DNA from: Tepidamorphus sp.
Lineage (GTDB): Bacteria; Pseudomonadota; Alphaproteobacteria; Rhizobiales; Tepidamorphaceae
DNA: 64,000 nucleotides
Direction: 5' to 3'
Assembly: GCA_028280885.1 (NCBI GenBank)
Contig: JANQKY010000038.1
Coordinates: forward strand, 1-64,000
Part shown: in pieces, positions 1 to 8,962 of the stretch
How the letters are laid out: every line of letters starts with the position of its first letter
Numbering within the stretch: the first letter of the stretch is position 1
Translations under genes and position numbers: made by a program
The notes under the pieces: model-generated
Databases searched by the model: none
Told to the model about the DNA's origin: nothing
What the model saw: only the letters and a program-made list of their open reading frames with translations

Positions 1-26
1 GCGTTTGTTTGCGTTGCTGTCTCGCC

Positions 27-41
27 TTAAACTGCGATTAA
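27..41. promoter_or_regulatory. CtrA-type box upstream of cpaA
   Basis: The sequence reads TTAA at 27-30, seven bases, then TTAA at 38-41, a perfect match to the alphaproteobacterial CtrA consensus TTAA-N7-TTAA. It lies about 70 bases before the cpaA start. CtrA is known to control pilus genes in Caulobacter; binding here is inferred from the motif alone. Confidence 0.6.
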
Positions 42-108
42 GCCGGGTGTCCTATGCTTTTCCAGCCTCCCTGCGATGGCTCCGGTGTTCTGTGACGGAT
101 TGTGCGGC

Positions 109-615
109 ATGTTTGATCCTCTCCTGCTTCTTATCTTCCCCGCAGCCATGGCGCTCGCCGCTGCCTGCGATCTCTTCACGATGACGATCCCCAACAAACT
201 GACGATGGGGTTTGCCGGCGCGTTTTTCGTCGCCGCCGCCTTCGCCGGTATGCCGCTTGCCGATCTCGGCTGGCATCTGGCGGCCGGCCTGCTCATGCTG
301 GCGGTCGGGTTCTCGCTGTTTGCCTTCGGATGGATCGGCGGCGGCGATGCGAAGTTCTTCGCCGCGACCGCCCTCTGGCTCGGCTGGTCGCCGTTATTGA
401 TGTTCGCGCTGTGGGCTTCGCTCATCGGGGGCGGGCTTACGATCCTGATCCTGTTTGCGCGCCGCGTGCCGTTGCCCACCGCGATCGGCCGGCAGGACTG
501 GGCCCAGCGTCTGCATGATCCACAGGTCGGGATCCCCTATGGAATTGCCTTGGCGGCCGCCGGATTGATGGTCTATCCCGACACGGTCTGGCTTAAGGCG
601 TTTTTGCCGGGTTGA
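109..615 (+). CDS. cpaA: Prepilin peptidase CpaA (A24 family)
   Basis: Inner-membrane aspartic peptidase that removes the leader of Flp-type prepilins before Tad pilus assembly. The 168-aa product is almost entirely hydrophobic. It carries the two A24 catalytic aspartates, D21 in ACDLF near the N-terminus and D80 in the GGGDAKFF motif (the GxGD signature). ATG 109 was chosen because it begins right at the first membrane span; an in-frame ATG at 76 would add 11 residues that do not look like family sequence. It is the first gene of the cpa cluster in the window and follows a perfect CtrA-type box. The pilin gene is not visible and probably lies just upstream of base 1. Confidence 0.9.
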   Translation: MFDPLLLLIFPAAMALAAACDLFTMTIPNKLTMGFAGAFFVAAAFAGMPLADLGWHLAAGLLMLAVGFSLFAFGWIGGGDAKFFAATALWLGWSPLLMFALWASLIGGGLTILILFARRVPLPTAIGRQDWAQRLHDPQVGIPYGIALAAAGLMVYPDTVWLKAFLPG

Positions 616-671
616 TCCGTAATCGCTTTGAATCGTTGATACTTCCGACGCCGATAAATCGATACGTCTTA

Positions 672-686
672 TTAACCATAAGTTGA
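672..686. promoter_or_regulatory. CtrA-like box upstream of cpaB
   Basis: TTAA at 672-675, seven bases (ccataag), then TTGA at 683-686: one mismatch to TTAA-N7-TTAA. It contains the extended half-site TTAACCAT often seen in CtrA targets. It lies in the 139-base gap between cpaA and cpaB, about 70 bases before the chosen cpaB start, so it could drive cpaB-tadC separately from cpaA. Confidence 0.5.
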
Positions 687-754
687 CGTTTGCCAGCGCA
701 TGATTCCGGCGAGGTTCGCGATGCTGCGGGACCCGGGTTCGGGGAATGTTCGTC

Positions 755-1537
755 ATGAAAGTAGCGCGCTTGGCCGTGTTGGGCGTTGCCGTCGTCGCCG
801 GGTTCCTGGCCTGGCGAATGGCAGGCGATCTCGGCTCGGGCGGATCGCCCACCGTGATTCAGGAAACGGTCGATACCGACGAGGTTCTGGTCGCGCGACG
901 CGATATCCTGCCGGGCTCGACGCTGAAGAAATCCGATCTGACCTGGGAAAGCTGGCCGCGCGACAGCATCAACGGCGCCTTCGTCCGGCGCGGCGACGAT
1001 CCCGAGGCGCTGGATGAGATTGCCGGTTCGGTTGCGCGCACGAGCTTCCTGTCCGGCGAACCGATCCGCGATTCCAAGATCGTCCGCGCCGGGTCGGGCG
1101 GTTTCCTGTCGGCGATGCTGCCGCCGGGCATGCGGGCCGTCTCCACCGAAACCTCGCCGGAGACCGGCGCCGGCGGCTTCATCCTGCCCAACGACCGGGT
1201 CGACGTTGTCGTGACGCGGGAAGGGGAGCGGCGCGGTTCGGGCCGCGAGACGGCGGTCAGCGAGACGGTTCTGGAAAATGTCCGGGTCCTGGCGATCGAT
1301 CAGACGATCGAGGAGAAGGACGGCCGCATGGATGTGGTCGGCAATGTCGCCACGCTTGAATTGCGGCCCGACCAGGTCGAGATCCTCGCGCTGGCCGAGC
1401 AGGAGGGCGACATCTCGCTGTCGCTGCGCAGCATCATGGACGGCGAACCGGCGCCCGACGCGGTGCAGGCCACGAAACGGCGCAGCGCGGTCAATGTGGT
1501 GAAGTTCGGCGTTCCGCTGCAGGTCAATACGAACTGA
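755..1537 (+). CDS. cpaB: Flp pilus assembly protein CpaB/RcpC
   Basis: Periplasmic, membrane-anchored component of the Tad pilus machine, thought to work with the secretin CpaC. The 260-aa product has one N-terminal transmembrane segment (about residues 5-20), then a SAF-like region starting with the pattern VLVARRDILPGS (about 45-60), typical of CpaB/RcpC, and a C-terminal domain ending near residue 230. ATG 755 is preferred because GGGGA lies 9 bases upstream; ATG 746 is in frame and would add three residues. A 43-base gap precedes cpaC, consistent with one operon. Confidence 0.9.
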   Translation: MKVARLAVLGVAVVAGFLAWRMAGDLGSGGSPTVIQETVDTDEVLVARRDILPGSTLKKSDLTWESWPRDSINGAFVRRGDDPEALDEIAGSVARTSFLSGEPIRDSKIVRAGSGGFLSAMLPPGMRAVSTETSPETGAGGFILPNDRVDVVVTREGERRGSGRETAVSETVLENVRVLAIDQTIEEKDGRMDVVGNVATLELRPDQVEILALAEQEGDISLSLRSIMDGEPAPDAVQATKRRSAVNVVKFGVPLQVNTN

Positions 1538-1580
1538 ACCGAACGCGCGGACACAGGTTTGAGATCTGGGGGTCAATAAG

Positions 1581-3044
1581 ATGGCTGGGTTAAGCCTTAG
1601 AAACCGCGTTGCCGGTCCCTCCGCCACCCTGAAGGCAGTCTTGAGCGCGGCTCTTTTTGTCTTCGCGACCGCGCTGGCCGGCGCGATCCTCGCGGCACCG
1701 GAGGCGGCGCGGGCGCAGTCCTCGCACATGACCATCAATCCGGCGGAGCTGTCCGCCTCCCGACATGTCAAGATCGGCGTCGGCAAGTCGCTGGTCGTCG
1801 ACCTGCCGCGCGATGCCAAGGACGTGCTGGTCTCCAGTCCGACGATCGCCGACGCGGTGATGCGGACCGCGCGGCGCGCCTATCTGATCGGCCAGGAGGT
1901 CGGCCAGACGAACGTCTTCTTCTTCGATGTCGCCGGCCGCCAGATCGCCGTGCTCGAGGTCCAGGTCGACCGCGACACCGCGGCGCTCGCCCAGTCGATC
2001 CGGCAGCTCGTGCCGGGTTCCTCCGTCAGCGTGGACTCGATGAACGACAACATCGTGCTGACCGGCAGCGTGCGGACGGCCTCGGCGGCGGAAAAGGCGT
2101 TCGATATCGCCGCCCGCTTCGCCGGCGATCCGGCGAAGGTGCTCAACATGATCAGCACCACCGAAAGCGAGCAGGTCTTCCTGAAGGTCACGGTCGCCGA
2201 AATGAAGCGCAAGGTGCTCAAGCAGTTCGGCATCGATCTGCAGCTCCAGATCAATTCGGCGACGATCGCCGCGGATGTTCTTTCGTTGACACCCTTCGCG
2301 CTTGGCAACATCGTCGAGCCGGTGCTCAAGGGCCCGTTTACCTGGAGCGACGGGACAACCTCGATCACCGCCCAGGTCCGGGCGCTTGAACAGCAGCAAC
2401 TGCTGCGGGTGCTGGCCGAGCCGACCCTGTCGGCGATCAGCGGCGAGACCGCGAACTTCCTGGCCGGCGGCGAGTTTCCGATCCCGGTCGGCAATTCCTG
2501 CGACGCCCAGACCGGGCTGTGCAGCCTGAAGATCGAATACAAGCCCTTCGGCGTCGCGCTGGCCTTCACGCCGGTTGTCATGGGCCCCGGGCGCATCAGC
2601 CTGAAGGTGAAGACCGAGGTTTCGGAGATCGACCGGCAAAACGACGTCATTCTCTCCGGCGCCCGCATCCCCGGCATCAAGACCCGCCGCACCGACACCA
2701 CCGTCGAGCTTCCAAGCGGCGGTTCCTTCGTGCTGGCCGGCCTGATCCAGGAAGAGACGAAACAGGCGCTCAACGGCATTCCGGGCCTGAAGGACATTCC
2801 GGTCCTCGGCACGCTGTTCCGCAGCCGCGACTATCAGAATGACGAGACCGAACTGGTCATCCTGGCGACACCCTATCTGGCCAAGCCGACCCGCCGCGAC
2901 GAACTGGCGCGGCCGGACAAGAACTATGCACCGGCGACCGATCCGGCGACCGTGCTGCTTGGCCGTCTCAATCGCCTGTACGGATATGCCGATGCGAACC
3001 CCGCGGGCAATTACCGCGGTCCGATCGGCTTCATCGTCGAATAG
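1581..3044 (+). CDS. cpaC: Type II/IV secretin CpaC (RcpA)
   Basis: Outer-membrane secretin channel through which the Flp pilus leaves the cell. The 487-aa protein starts with a long signal peptide, probably cleaved after ARA near residue 47. It then has the pilus-formation N-terminal domain (about 50-125), a BON-like segment (about 130-200) and the secretin domain (about 250-440). The C-terminal secretin domain holds the conserved stretches GGEFPIPVG, LAGLIQ and VPVLGTLFRSR. Length and layout match CpaC/RcpA. It is followed after 14 bases by cpaD. Confidence 0.93.
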   Translation: MAGLSLRNRVAGPSATLKAVLSAALFVFATALAGAILAAPEAARAQSSHMTINPAELSASRHVKIGVGKSLVVDLPRDAKDVLVSSPTIADAVMRTARRAYLIGQEVGQTNVFFFDVAGRQIAVLEVQVDRDTAALAQSIRQLVPGSSVSVDSMNDNIVLTGSVRTASAAEKAFDIAARFAGDPAKVLNMISTTESEQVFLKVTVAEMKRKVLKQFGIDLQLQINSATIAADVLSLTPFALGNIVEPVLKGPFTWSDGTTSITAQVRALEQQQLLRVLAEPTLSAISGETANFLAGGEFPIPVGNSCDAQTGLCSLKIEYKPFGVALAFTPVVMGPGRISLKVKTEVSEIDRQNDVILSGARIPGIKTRRTDTTVELPSGGSFVLAGLIQEETKQALNGIPGLKDIPVLGTLFRSRDYQNDETELVILATPYLAKPTRRDELARPDKNYAPATDPATVLLGRLNRLYGYADANPAGNYRGPIGFIVE

Positions 3045-3058
3045 GGGGCGGGAGATCG

Positions 3059-3790
3059 ATGACGCTCTTTGGGAAGCTCAACGCGAAGATGAAGACAACG
3101 CCGGTCCGGGTTCGCCCAACCTGGTTTCGGGGCGCCGTCGCAGTCACGCTTCTTGCCCTGCCGCTGGCGGCCTGCAAGTCCGACCGCGTCGTCACCGGAT
3201 CGGTGCCGACCTCGGTCGAGGAGCGCTATCCGATCGGGGTGACGCCCGAACGGGTCAAGCTCGACCTCAACGCCACCGGATCGAACCTCTCGCTCTATGA
3301 CCGCGAGGCGGTGCAGGAATTCGTCCTGGGCTGGCGCGAGCGCGGCACGGGCGGCATGGCGGTATTCGCGCCGGTCGACAGCCGCAACGCCGCGGATGCG
3401 GCAAGCGTCGTCGACGAGGTCCTGCTGATCGCCGGCGACTACGGCATGCCGGTCGACGCCATCCATGTCAGCAACTATCGCACCACGCTGTCGATCGCGC
3501 CGGTGCGGCTTGCCTATGACCGGATGGTCACGACCGTCAATTGCGGCGCCTGGCCGACCAATGCCGCCGGCAGCTGGCGCAATCTGCCCTACGAGAATTT
3601 CGGCTGCGCCTACCAGAAGAACATGGCCGCCGTGATCGCCGATCCGCGCGATCTGGAAGGCCCGCGTTCCACGCAGCCGCGTGACGCCCAGCGTCGCGAC
3701 ACGGTCTTCGACAAGTACCGCAAGGGCGAGGATCCCTCGACGGTCTACAACGACAACGAGGCCGGGGAAGTGTCCGAGGTGGAGAACTGA
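3059..3790 (+). CDS. cpaD: Pilus assembly lipoprotein CpaD
   Basis: Small component of the Tad outer-membrane complex, partner of the secretin CpaC. The 243-aa product has a lipoprotein signal ending in the lipobox LAAC (Cys39), so it is predicted to be lipid-anchored. The middle region with NCGAWPTN and the NFGCAYQKNMAA motif is characteristic of the CpaD/RcpB family. GGGAG is placed 5 bases before ATG 3059; an internal ATG at 3089 would still leave a complete lipoprotein signal. The C-terminal 40 residues are charged and probably disordered. cpaE starts 2 bases after the stop. Confidence 0.9.
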   Translation: MTLFGKLNAKMKTTPVRVRPTWFRGAVAVTLLALPLAACKSDRVVTGSVPTSVEERYPIGVTPERVKLDLNATGSNLSLYDREAVQEFVLGWRERGTGGMAVFAPVDSRNAADAASVVDEVLLIAGDYGMPVDAIHVSNYRTTLSIAPVRLAYDRMVTTVNCGAWPTNAAGSWRNLPYENFGCAYQKNMAAVIADPRDLEGPRSTQPRDAQRRDTVFDKYRKGEDPSTVYNDNEAGEVSEVEN

Positions 3791-3792
3791 TC

Positions 3793-5121
3793 ATGAGCGC
3801 GGTCGCCGAGACGAAAATCGAGCCGGGCCTGGACACGGCCACGGGCGTCGCGGGGGAGCCGGGCGGCGATCCGGCCCCGGGCAGTGATCTAGCCAGGGAT
3901 GGTGCCGTCGAATCGCGATACATCGCCCCGCTGCCGCGGGTGTCCGTGCAGGTCTTCTGCGAGACCCAGGACGTTCATGCCGCCTTCAGCGAGGCGGCGG
4001 CCGACAGGCGGGCATCGCGCGCGCACACGACGGTGCAGATGGGCGGGCTCGCGGCCGCCCGCGAATTCTATGTCGATGCGGCGACGCCGAATGTCGTGGT
4101 GGTGGAATCGATGACGAGCGCGGCCGAACTGCTGGCCCAGCTCGACCGTCTCGCCGATGTCTGCGATGCCGGCACCAAGGTGGTCGTGGTCGGCCATGCC
4201 AACGACATCGGTCTCTACCGCCAGCTTATCGAAAAAGGCGTCAGCGACTATCTGCTGGCTCCGGTCGCCGCGATCGAGGTGCTCGGCGCGCTGTCGGACC
4301 TGTTCGATACGCCCGATTCCGATCCGCTCGGCCGCACCATCGCCTTCGTCGGCGCCAAGGGCGGTGTCGGATCCTCGACGATCGCCCACAACGTCGCCTG
4401 GGCGATTTCCCAGGAACTAGCCAACGACGTGGTGATCGCCGATCTCGACCTGGCCTTCGGGACGGCGGGGCTGGATTTCAATCAGGATCCGCCCCAGGGC
4501 ATGGGCGAGGCCGTCTTCGCCCGCGAGCGGCTCGACGAGAACTATCTCGACCGGCTGTTCTCCAAATGCACCGATCACCTGAGCCTCATCGCCGCCCCCT
4601 CGACGCTCGACAAGGAATACGATCTGACGACCGAGGCCGTCGAACCGGTGATCGATCTCGTTCGCAAATCCGTTCCGAACGTGGTGCTCGATATCCCCCA
4701 TCTGTGGACATCCTGGGCCAAGGCGACGCTGTTTGCGGCCGACGAGATCGTCATCACGGCGATGCCGGATCTCGCCAACCTGCGAAATGCCAAGAACCTC
4801 GTCGACATGCTGAAGCAGTCGCGGCCGAACGACCGGCCGCCGATCCTGCTCCTCAATCAGGTTGGCGTCCCCAAGAAGCCGGAGATTTCCGCCAAGGATT
4901 TCGGCGCGGCGCTGGAGATCGCGCCGTCCTGCGTCATCAATTTCGAGCCGGTGCTGTTCGCAACGGCGGCCAACAACGGACAGATGATCGCCGAAATGCA
5001 GGCCAACGCCCGGCCCGTGGACGTGTTCAGAACGCTTGCGGAAACGCTCACCGGACGCACCGAGATCCGCAAGGCCCGGCGGATCGCGCTGCCCCCGTTC
5101 CTGCAGCGCCTGATCAAATGA
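3793..5121 (+). CDS. cpaE: Pilus localisation ATPase CpaE (TadZ)
   Basis: ParA/MinD-like ATPase that positions the Tad machine at the cell pole in related bacteria. The 442 aa divide into a disordered acidic N-terminus (1-50), an atypical receiver-like domain (about 50-170) lacking the usual acidic pocket, and a MinD-type ATPase domain (about 180-410). That domain has a deviant Walker A, KGGVGSST, at 189-196. The C-terminus is basic. Its place between cpaD and cpaF is the standard alphaproteobacterial order. Confidence 0.92.
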   Translation: MSAVAETKIEPGLDTATGVAGEPGGDPAPGSDLARDGAVESRYIAPLPRVSVQVFCETQDVHAAFSEAAADRRASRAHTTVQMGGLAAAREFYVDAATPNVVVVESMTSAAELLAQLDRLADVCDAGTKVVVVGHANDIGLYRQLIEKGVSDYLLAPVAAIEVLGALSDLFDTPDSDPLGRTIAFVGAKGGVGSSTIAHNVAWAISQELANDVVIADLDLAFGTAGLDFNQDPPQGMGEAVFARERLDENYLDRLFSKCTDHLSLIAAPSTLDKEYDLTTEAVEPVIDLVRKSVPNVVLDIPHLWTSWAKATLFAADEIVITAMPDLANLRNAKNLVDMLKQSRPNDRPPILLLNQVGVPKKPEISAKDFGAALEIAPSCVINFEPVLFATAANNGQMIAEMQANARPVDVFRTLAETLTGRTEIRKARRIALPPFLQRLIK

Positions 5122-5187
5122 TCCAAGCTGGTCACAGCATGCTCTAGACCGACCGAGCGGGCCGGAAAACGGTAGGAATCGCCACCC

Positions 5188-6789
5188 ATGTTTGGCAGAC
5201 GAGGCAAGGACAATCAGGATGGCGCGGGCCGCGCGGACCCGGTACGCGCGCCTGCGACCGTCCACGCAAATCCCCCCGGCGGTTCCCCCGGCAACTCTGC
5301 CGAGCCGCCGTCCGGGCGTCAGGCGTCCGCTTCCGACCCCAGGCAAGCTCCGGCGACCGGGCCCCTTCCCGGCGATGGCTCCACCGGCAAGGCGGCGGCA
5401 TCGAAAGCGTCCGAGCCGGCGAAAACCGAGTCCGCCAGGCCGGAACCGGGCAAATCCGAACCGCCGCAAACCTCGCGGCGGTCGGAGGAATATTACGACA
5501 CCAAGACGGCGATCTTCTCGGCGCTGATCGATGCCATCGACCTCAGTCAGCTCGCCAAGATGGACGCGGAGTCGGCCCGCGACGAAATCCGCGATATCGT
5601 CAACGAGATCATCTCGCTGAAGAACGTCATCATGTCGATCGCCGAGCAGGAGGAACTGCTCGACGACATCTGCAACGACGTTCTGGGCTACGGTCCGCTC
5701 GAACCGCTGCTGGCCCGCGACGACATCGCCGACATCATGGTGAACGGCTCCGACAACGTCTATATCGAGGTGAGCGGCAAGATCGAGCCGACCCATGTCC
5801 GCTTCCGCGACAATTCCCAGCTCCTCAATATCTGCCAGCGTATCGTCAGCCAGATCGGCCGGCGCGTCGACGAGTCCAGCCCGATCTGCGACGCGCGCCT
5901 GCCCGACGGCTCGCGCGTCAACGTGATCGTGCCGCCATTGTCCATCGACGGGCCGTCCCTGACCATTCGTAAGTTCAAGAAGGACAAGCTGACGCTCGAG
6001 CAGATGGTCGATTTCGGCACCATTTCGCCGGAGGGCGCGACGATCCTCGAGATCATCGGTCGCAGCCGCTGCAACGTCGTGATCTCCGGCGGTACCGGCT
6101 CGGGCAAGACGACGCTGCTCAACTGCCTGACCCGCTATATCGACGGGGACGAGCGCGTCATCACCTGCGAGGACGCCGCCGAACTGCAGCTGCAGCAGCC
6201 GCATGTGGTCCGGCTGGAGACCCGCCCGCCCAACCTGGAGGGCGAGGGCGAGGTGACGATGCGCGAACTGGTGCGAAACTGCCTGCGCATGCGGCCCGAG
6301 CGGATCATCGTCGGCGAGGTGCGCGGACCGGAGGCCTTCGACCTCTTGCAGGCGATGAACACCGGCCATGACGGCTCGATGGGCACGTTGCACGCCAACA
6401 GCCCGCGCGAGGCGCTGTCGCGTGTCGAGGGCATGATCACCATGGGCGGCTTCAACCTGCCGCCGCGCACGATCCGCGAAATGATCACCTCGTCGATCGA
6501 TGTGATCGTGCAGGCCGCCCGCCTGCGCGACGGCTCGCGCCGGATCACTCATGTCACCGAGGTGATGGGCACCGAGGGCGAGGTCATCACGCTGCAGGAT
6601 CTGTTCGTCTACGACATCCTCGGCGAGGATGCCAACGGACGGATCATCGGCCGGCACCGGTCGACCGGCATCGCCCGACCCGCCTTCTGGGAACGGGCCC
6701 GTTACTTCAACGAGGAGAAACGCCTGGCCGCCGCCCTCGATGCTGCCGAAGTGCATGACGACAACGGGATGGAAGTCTTCGGGACCTGA
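5188..6789 (+). CDS. cpaF: Tad secretion ATPase CpaF (TadA)
   Basis: Hexameric cytoplasmic ATPase that powers Flp pilus assembly through the TadB/TadC platform. The 533-aa protein has a 90-residue N-terminal tail rich in Pro, Ala, Lys and Glu, longer than the core needs. This is followed by the N-terminal domain (about 100-270) and the GspE-type ATPase core with Walker A GGTGSGKTT at 301-309, an Asp box region and the conserved RNCLRMRPERIIVGEVRG stretch. The disordered tail may be a linker for CpaE or platform contacts; that is inference. tadB begins 5 bases after the stop. Confidence 0.94.
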   Translation: MFGRRGKDNQDGAGRADPVRAPATVHANPPGGSPGNSAEPPSGRQASASDPRQAPATGPLPGDGSTGKAAASKASEPAKTESARPEPGKSEPPQTSRRSEEYYDTKTAIFSALIDAIDLSQLAKMDAESARDEIRDIVNEIISLKNVIMSIAEQEELLDDICNDVLGYGPLEPLLARDDIADIMVNGSDNVYIEVSGKIEPTHVRFRDNSQLLNICQRIVSQIGRRVDESSPICDARLPDGSRVNVIVPPLSIDGPSLTIRKFKKDKLTLEQMVDFGTISPEGATILEIIGRSRCNVVISGGTGSGKTTLLNCLTRYIDGDERVITCEDAAELQLQQPHVVRLETRPPNLEGEGEVTMRELVRNCLRMRPERIIVGEVRGPEAFDLLQAMNTGHDGSMGTLHANSPREALSRVEGMITMGGFNLPPRTIREMITSSIDVIVQAARLRDGSRRITHVTEVMGTEGEVITLQDLFVYDILGEDANGRIIGRHRSTGIARPAFWERARYFNEEKRLAAALDAAEVHDDNGMEVFGT

Positions 6790-6794
6790 GGCCG

Positions 6795-7793
6795 ATGCTC
6801 GACCAGCAAATGTTGAATCTCGTGATCATCGCCATGGCGATGGTCTGTGCCGGCGGCATCGCCTGGGTTTTCGTCTATCCGCTCCTGTCCGGGGAAAGAC
6901 GGGCGGAAAAGCGTGTCGCCACCGTCCGCAACGCCGGCGACAGGGCGACCTTCCTGGCCGGCAAGCGCGTCGAACAGGACACCCAGCGCCGCCGCAAGCA
7001 GATCCAGGACACGCTCAAGGACCTGGAATCGCGCCAGAAGCGCAGGCAGAGCCTGTCGCTGAAGAACCGGATCGAGCAGGCCGGGCTCAACTGGTCGATC
7101 ACCGGCTATGTCATCCTGTGCGTCGTGATGGCGTTCTTCTTCGTCGCCGCCGGCATTGCCGGCGGCCTGCAGCCGCTGGTCCTGCTCGGGCTGGCGGTCG
7201 CCGGCGGCCTGGGCGTGCCCTACTGGCTGCTCGGGTTCTTGAAGAAGCGGCGGATGAAGAAGTTTCTGGAGGAGTTCGCCAACGCCATCGACGTCATCGT
7301 GCGCGGCGTCAAGGCCGGCCTGCCGCTGAATGACTGCATCCGGGTCGTGGCCGGCGAGGCGCAGGAGCCGGTGCGCGGCGAGTTCCGCAAGGTCGTCGAA
7401 ACGCAGGCGCTCGGCCTGCCGCTCGGCGACTGCGTCGAGCGGATGTATGATCGGATGCCGCTTGCCGAGGTGAATTTCTTCGCCATCGTGGTATCGATCC
7501 AGCAGAAGGCCGGCGGCAATCTCTCCGAGGCGCTCGGCAACCTGTCCAAGGTGTTGCGCGAGCGCAAGAAGATGCAGGGCAAGATCCAGGCGATGAGCCA
7601 GGAGGCGAAGGCGTCCGCCGCGATCATCGGCGCCCTGCCCGTCGTCGTCATGCTGCTGATTTTCCTGACCAGCCCGGACTACATCTCGTTGTTGTGGACC
7701 GAGCGGTTCGGACATGTGCTGCTGGCCGGCTCGGCGTTCTGGATGGCGATCGGCGTGCTGGTCATGCGCAAGATGATCAACTTCGATTTCTAG
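6795..7793 (+). CDS. tadB: Flp pilus platform protein TadB
   Basis: Inner-membrane platform protein of the Tad pilus, a T2SS-F family member that pairs with TadC and is driven by CpaF. The 332 aa show an N-terminal membrane span (about 7-27), a basic cytoplasmic loop with many Lys/Arg and Gln (30-90), two closely spaced spans near 100-150, the T2SSF domain (about 165-290) and C-terminal spans. The motif QQKAGGNLSEALGNLS within the T2SSF domain is diagnostic. It is translationally close to cpaF and separated from tadC by 13 bases. Confidence 0.92.
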   Translation: MLDQQMLNLVIIAMAMVCAGGIAWVFVYPLLSGERRAEKRVATVRNAGDRATFLAGKRVEQDTQRRRKQIQDTLKDLESRQKRRQSLSLKNRIEQAGLNWSITGYVILCVVMAFFFVAAGIAGGLQPLVLLGLAVAGGLGVPYWLLGFLKKRRMKKFLEEFANAIDVIVRGVKAGLPLNDCIRVVAGEAQEPVRGEFRKVVETQALGLPLGDCVERMYDRMPLAEVNFFAIVVSIQQKAGGNLSEALGNLSKVLRERKKMQGKIQAMSQEAKASAAIIGALPVVVMLLIFLTSPDYISLLWTERFGHVLLAGSAFWMAIGVLVMRKMINFDF

Positions 7794-7806
7794 AGGCGAC
7801 AAGCGG

Positions 7807-8781
7807 ATGTTCGAATTCATCGATGCCGTCTACGATCCGAACGTGCTGGTCGGCGGGCTGGCCGCGGTCGCCGCGGTTGCCGCGATCGTTTCGATCGGCA
7901 TGCCGTTGTTCTCAAGCGACAAGCTCGGCGACCGGATGAAATTCGTCGCCAGGGAGCGCGCCGCGTTGCGCGAGCGCGAACGGGCGCGGCTCAATGCCGA
8001 GACGGGTCGCATCGCGCTCAGGCAATCGCCGAAAACCTACATGCAGGGCGTCGTCGACAGCCTCAACCTGCGCAAGCTGCTGGAATCGGAGGATACCCGC
8101 GCCAAGCTCAAGATGGCCGGCTTCCGCTCGCCGTCAGCCGTCGTCACGTTCCTGTTCTTCCGCGTCGTGCTGCCGCCGACGCTGTTCCTCATCGCGCTCG
8201 CCTATATCTTCCTGTTCGGCAAGTATGAAGGCCAGCCGATGTCGATCAAGATCCTGATCGCGCTGGGCGCCGCCTATGCCGGCTTCTTCGGTCCCAATCT
8301 CTTCATTTCCAATGCGATTTCGCGGCGCCAGACGGAAATCATGCGGGCCTTTCCCGATGCGCTCGACCTGATGCTGATCTGCGTCGAATCGGGCATGTCG
8401 ATCGAGCAGGCGTTTCGGCGGGTCAGCCAGGAGATCGGCACTCAGTCGGTGGCGCTGGCCGAGGAGCTGAACCTGACCACCGCCGAACTGTCGTTCCTGC
8501 AGGATCGCCGCGTCGCCTACGAGAATCTCGGCAAGCGAACCGGTCTGCCCGGCGTCAAGGCGGTCATTACCGCGCTCAACCAGGCCGAACGCTATGGCAC
8601 GCCGCTTGCCCATGCGATGCGCGTCATGGCGCAGGAAAACCGCGACATGCGGATGACGGCCGCCGAGAAGAAAGCCGCCGCGCTGCCGCCGAAGCTGACG
8701 GTGCCGATGATCGTGTTCTTTCTGCCGGTGCTGTTCGTGGTCATCCTCGGGCCGACCGTGATCAAGCTGATGAACATGTGA
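7807..8781 (+). CDS. tadC: Flp pilus platform protein TadC
   Basis: Second T2SS-F platform protein of the Tad pilus. The 324-aa sequence has spans near 15-35, about 115-170 (two helices) and a C-terminal span. The T2SSF domain has the typical motifs FPDALDLMLICVESGMS and the QAERYGTPLAHAMRVMAQE stretch. The gene closes the visible cpa cluster. A tadD gene, often next, is absent: the following gene is a tungstate permease 181 bases downstream. Confidence 0.92.
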   Translation: MFEFIDAVYDPNVLVGGLAAVAAVAAIVSIGMPLFSSDKLGDRMKFVARERAALRERERARLNAETGRIALRQSPKTYMQGVVDSLNLRKLLESEDTRAKLKMAGFRSPSAVVTFLFFRVVLPPTLFLIALAYIFLFGKYEGQPMSIKILIALGAAYAGFFGPNLFISNAISRRQTEIMRAFPDALDLMLICVESGMSIEQAFRRVSQEIGTQSVALAEELNLTTAELSFLQDRRVAYENLGKRTGLPGVKAVITALNQAERYGTPLAHAMRVMAQENRDMRMTAAEKKAAALPPKLTVPMIVFFLPVLFVVILGPTVIKLMNM

Positions 8782-8860
8782 GCCGGCGCGCCCAGCACGC
8801 CCCTCTCGCCAGGAATCGGACAGTCACGGCGCCATGCGGCCGAGGATACGCAATGGAGAG

Positions 8861-8874
8861 CGCATTTCCATGCG
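8861..8874. promoter_or_regulatory. Short inverted repeat upstream of tupB
   Basis: CGCAT (8861-8865), TTCC, ATGCG (8870-8874) form a perfect 5-base inverted repeat about 90 bases before tupB, in the only stretch of the 181-base gap that is less GC-rich. It could be an operator for an oxyanion-responsive regulator, but it does not match the known ModE palindrome, so this is tentative. Confidence 0.2.
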
Positions 8875-8962
8875 ATCCTATGATCTTTTTCCCGAATTTC
8901 AATTTACGTTGGACAGAACGCTCATCCGCACATAGGCAGGCAGGCGAAAGGGGTCCCGAGGA

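Noticed and set aside
4417..6756. 779-codon open frame on the minus strand across cpaE/cpaF
   Set aside because: It mirrors the third-position GC pattern of cpaF, is His/Asp/Arg-rich without domains, and has no start signal; it is a shadow of the real gene.
8861..8874. ModE operator before tupB
   Set aside because: The palindrome has only 5-base arms and no ModE-type ATAT core; kept only as a weak inverted repeat.
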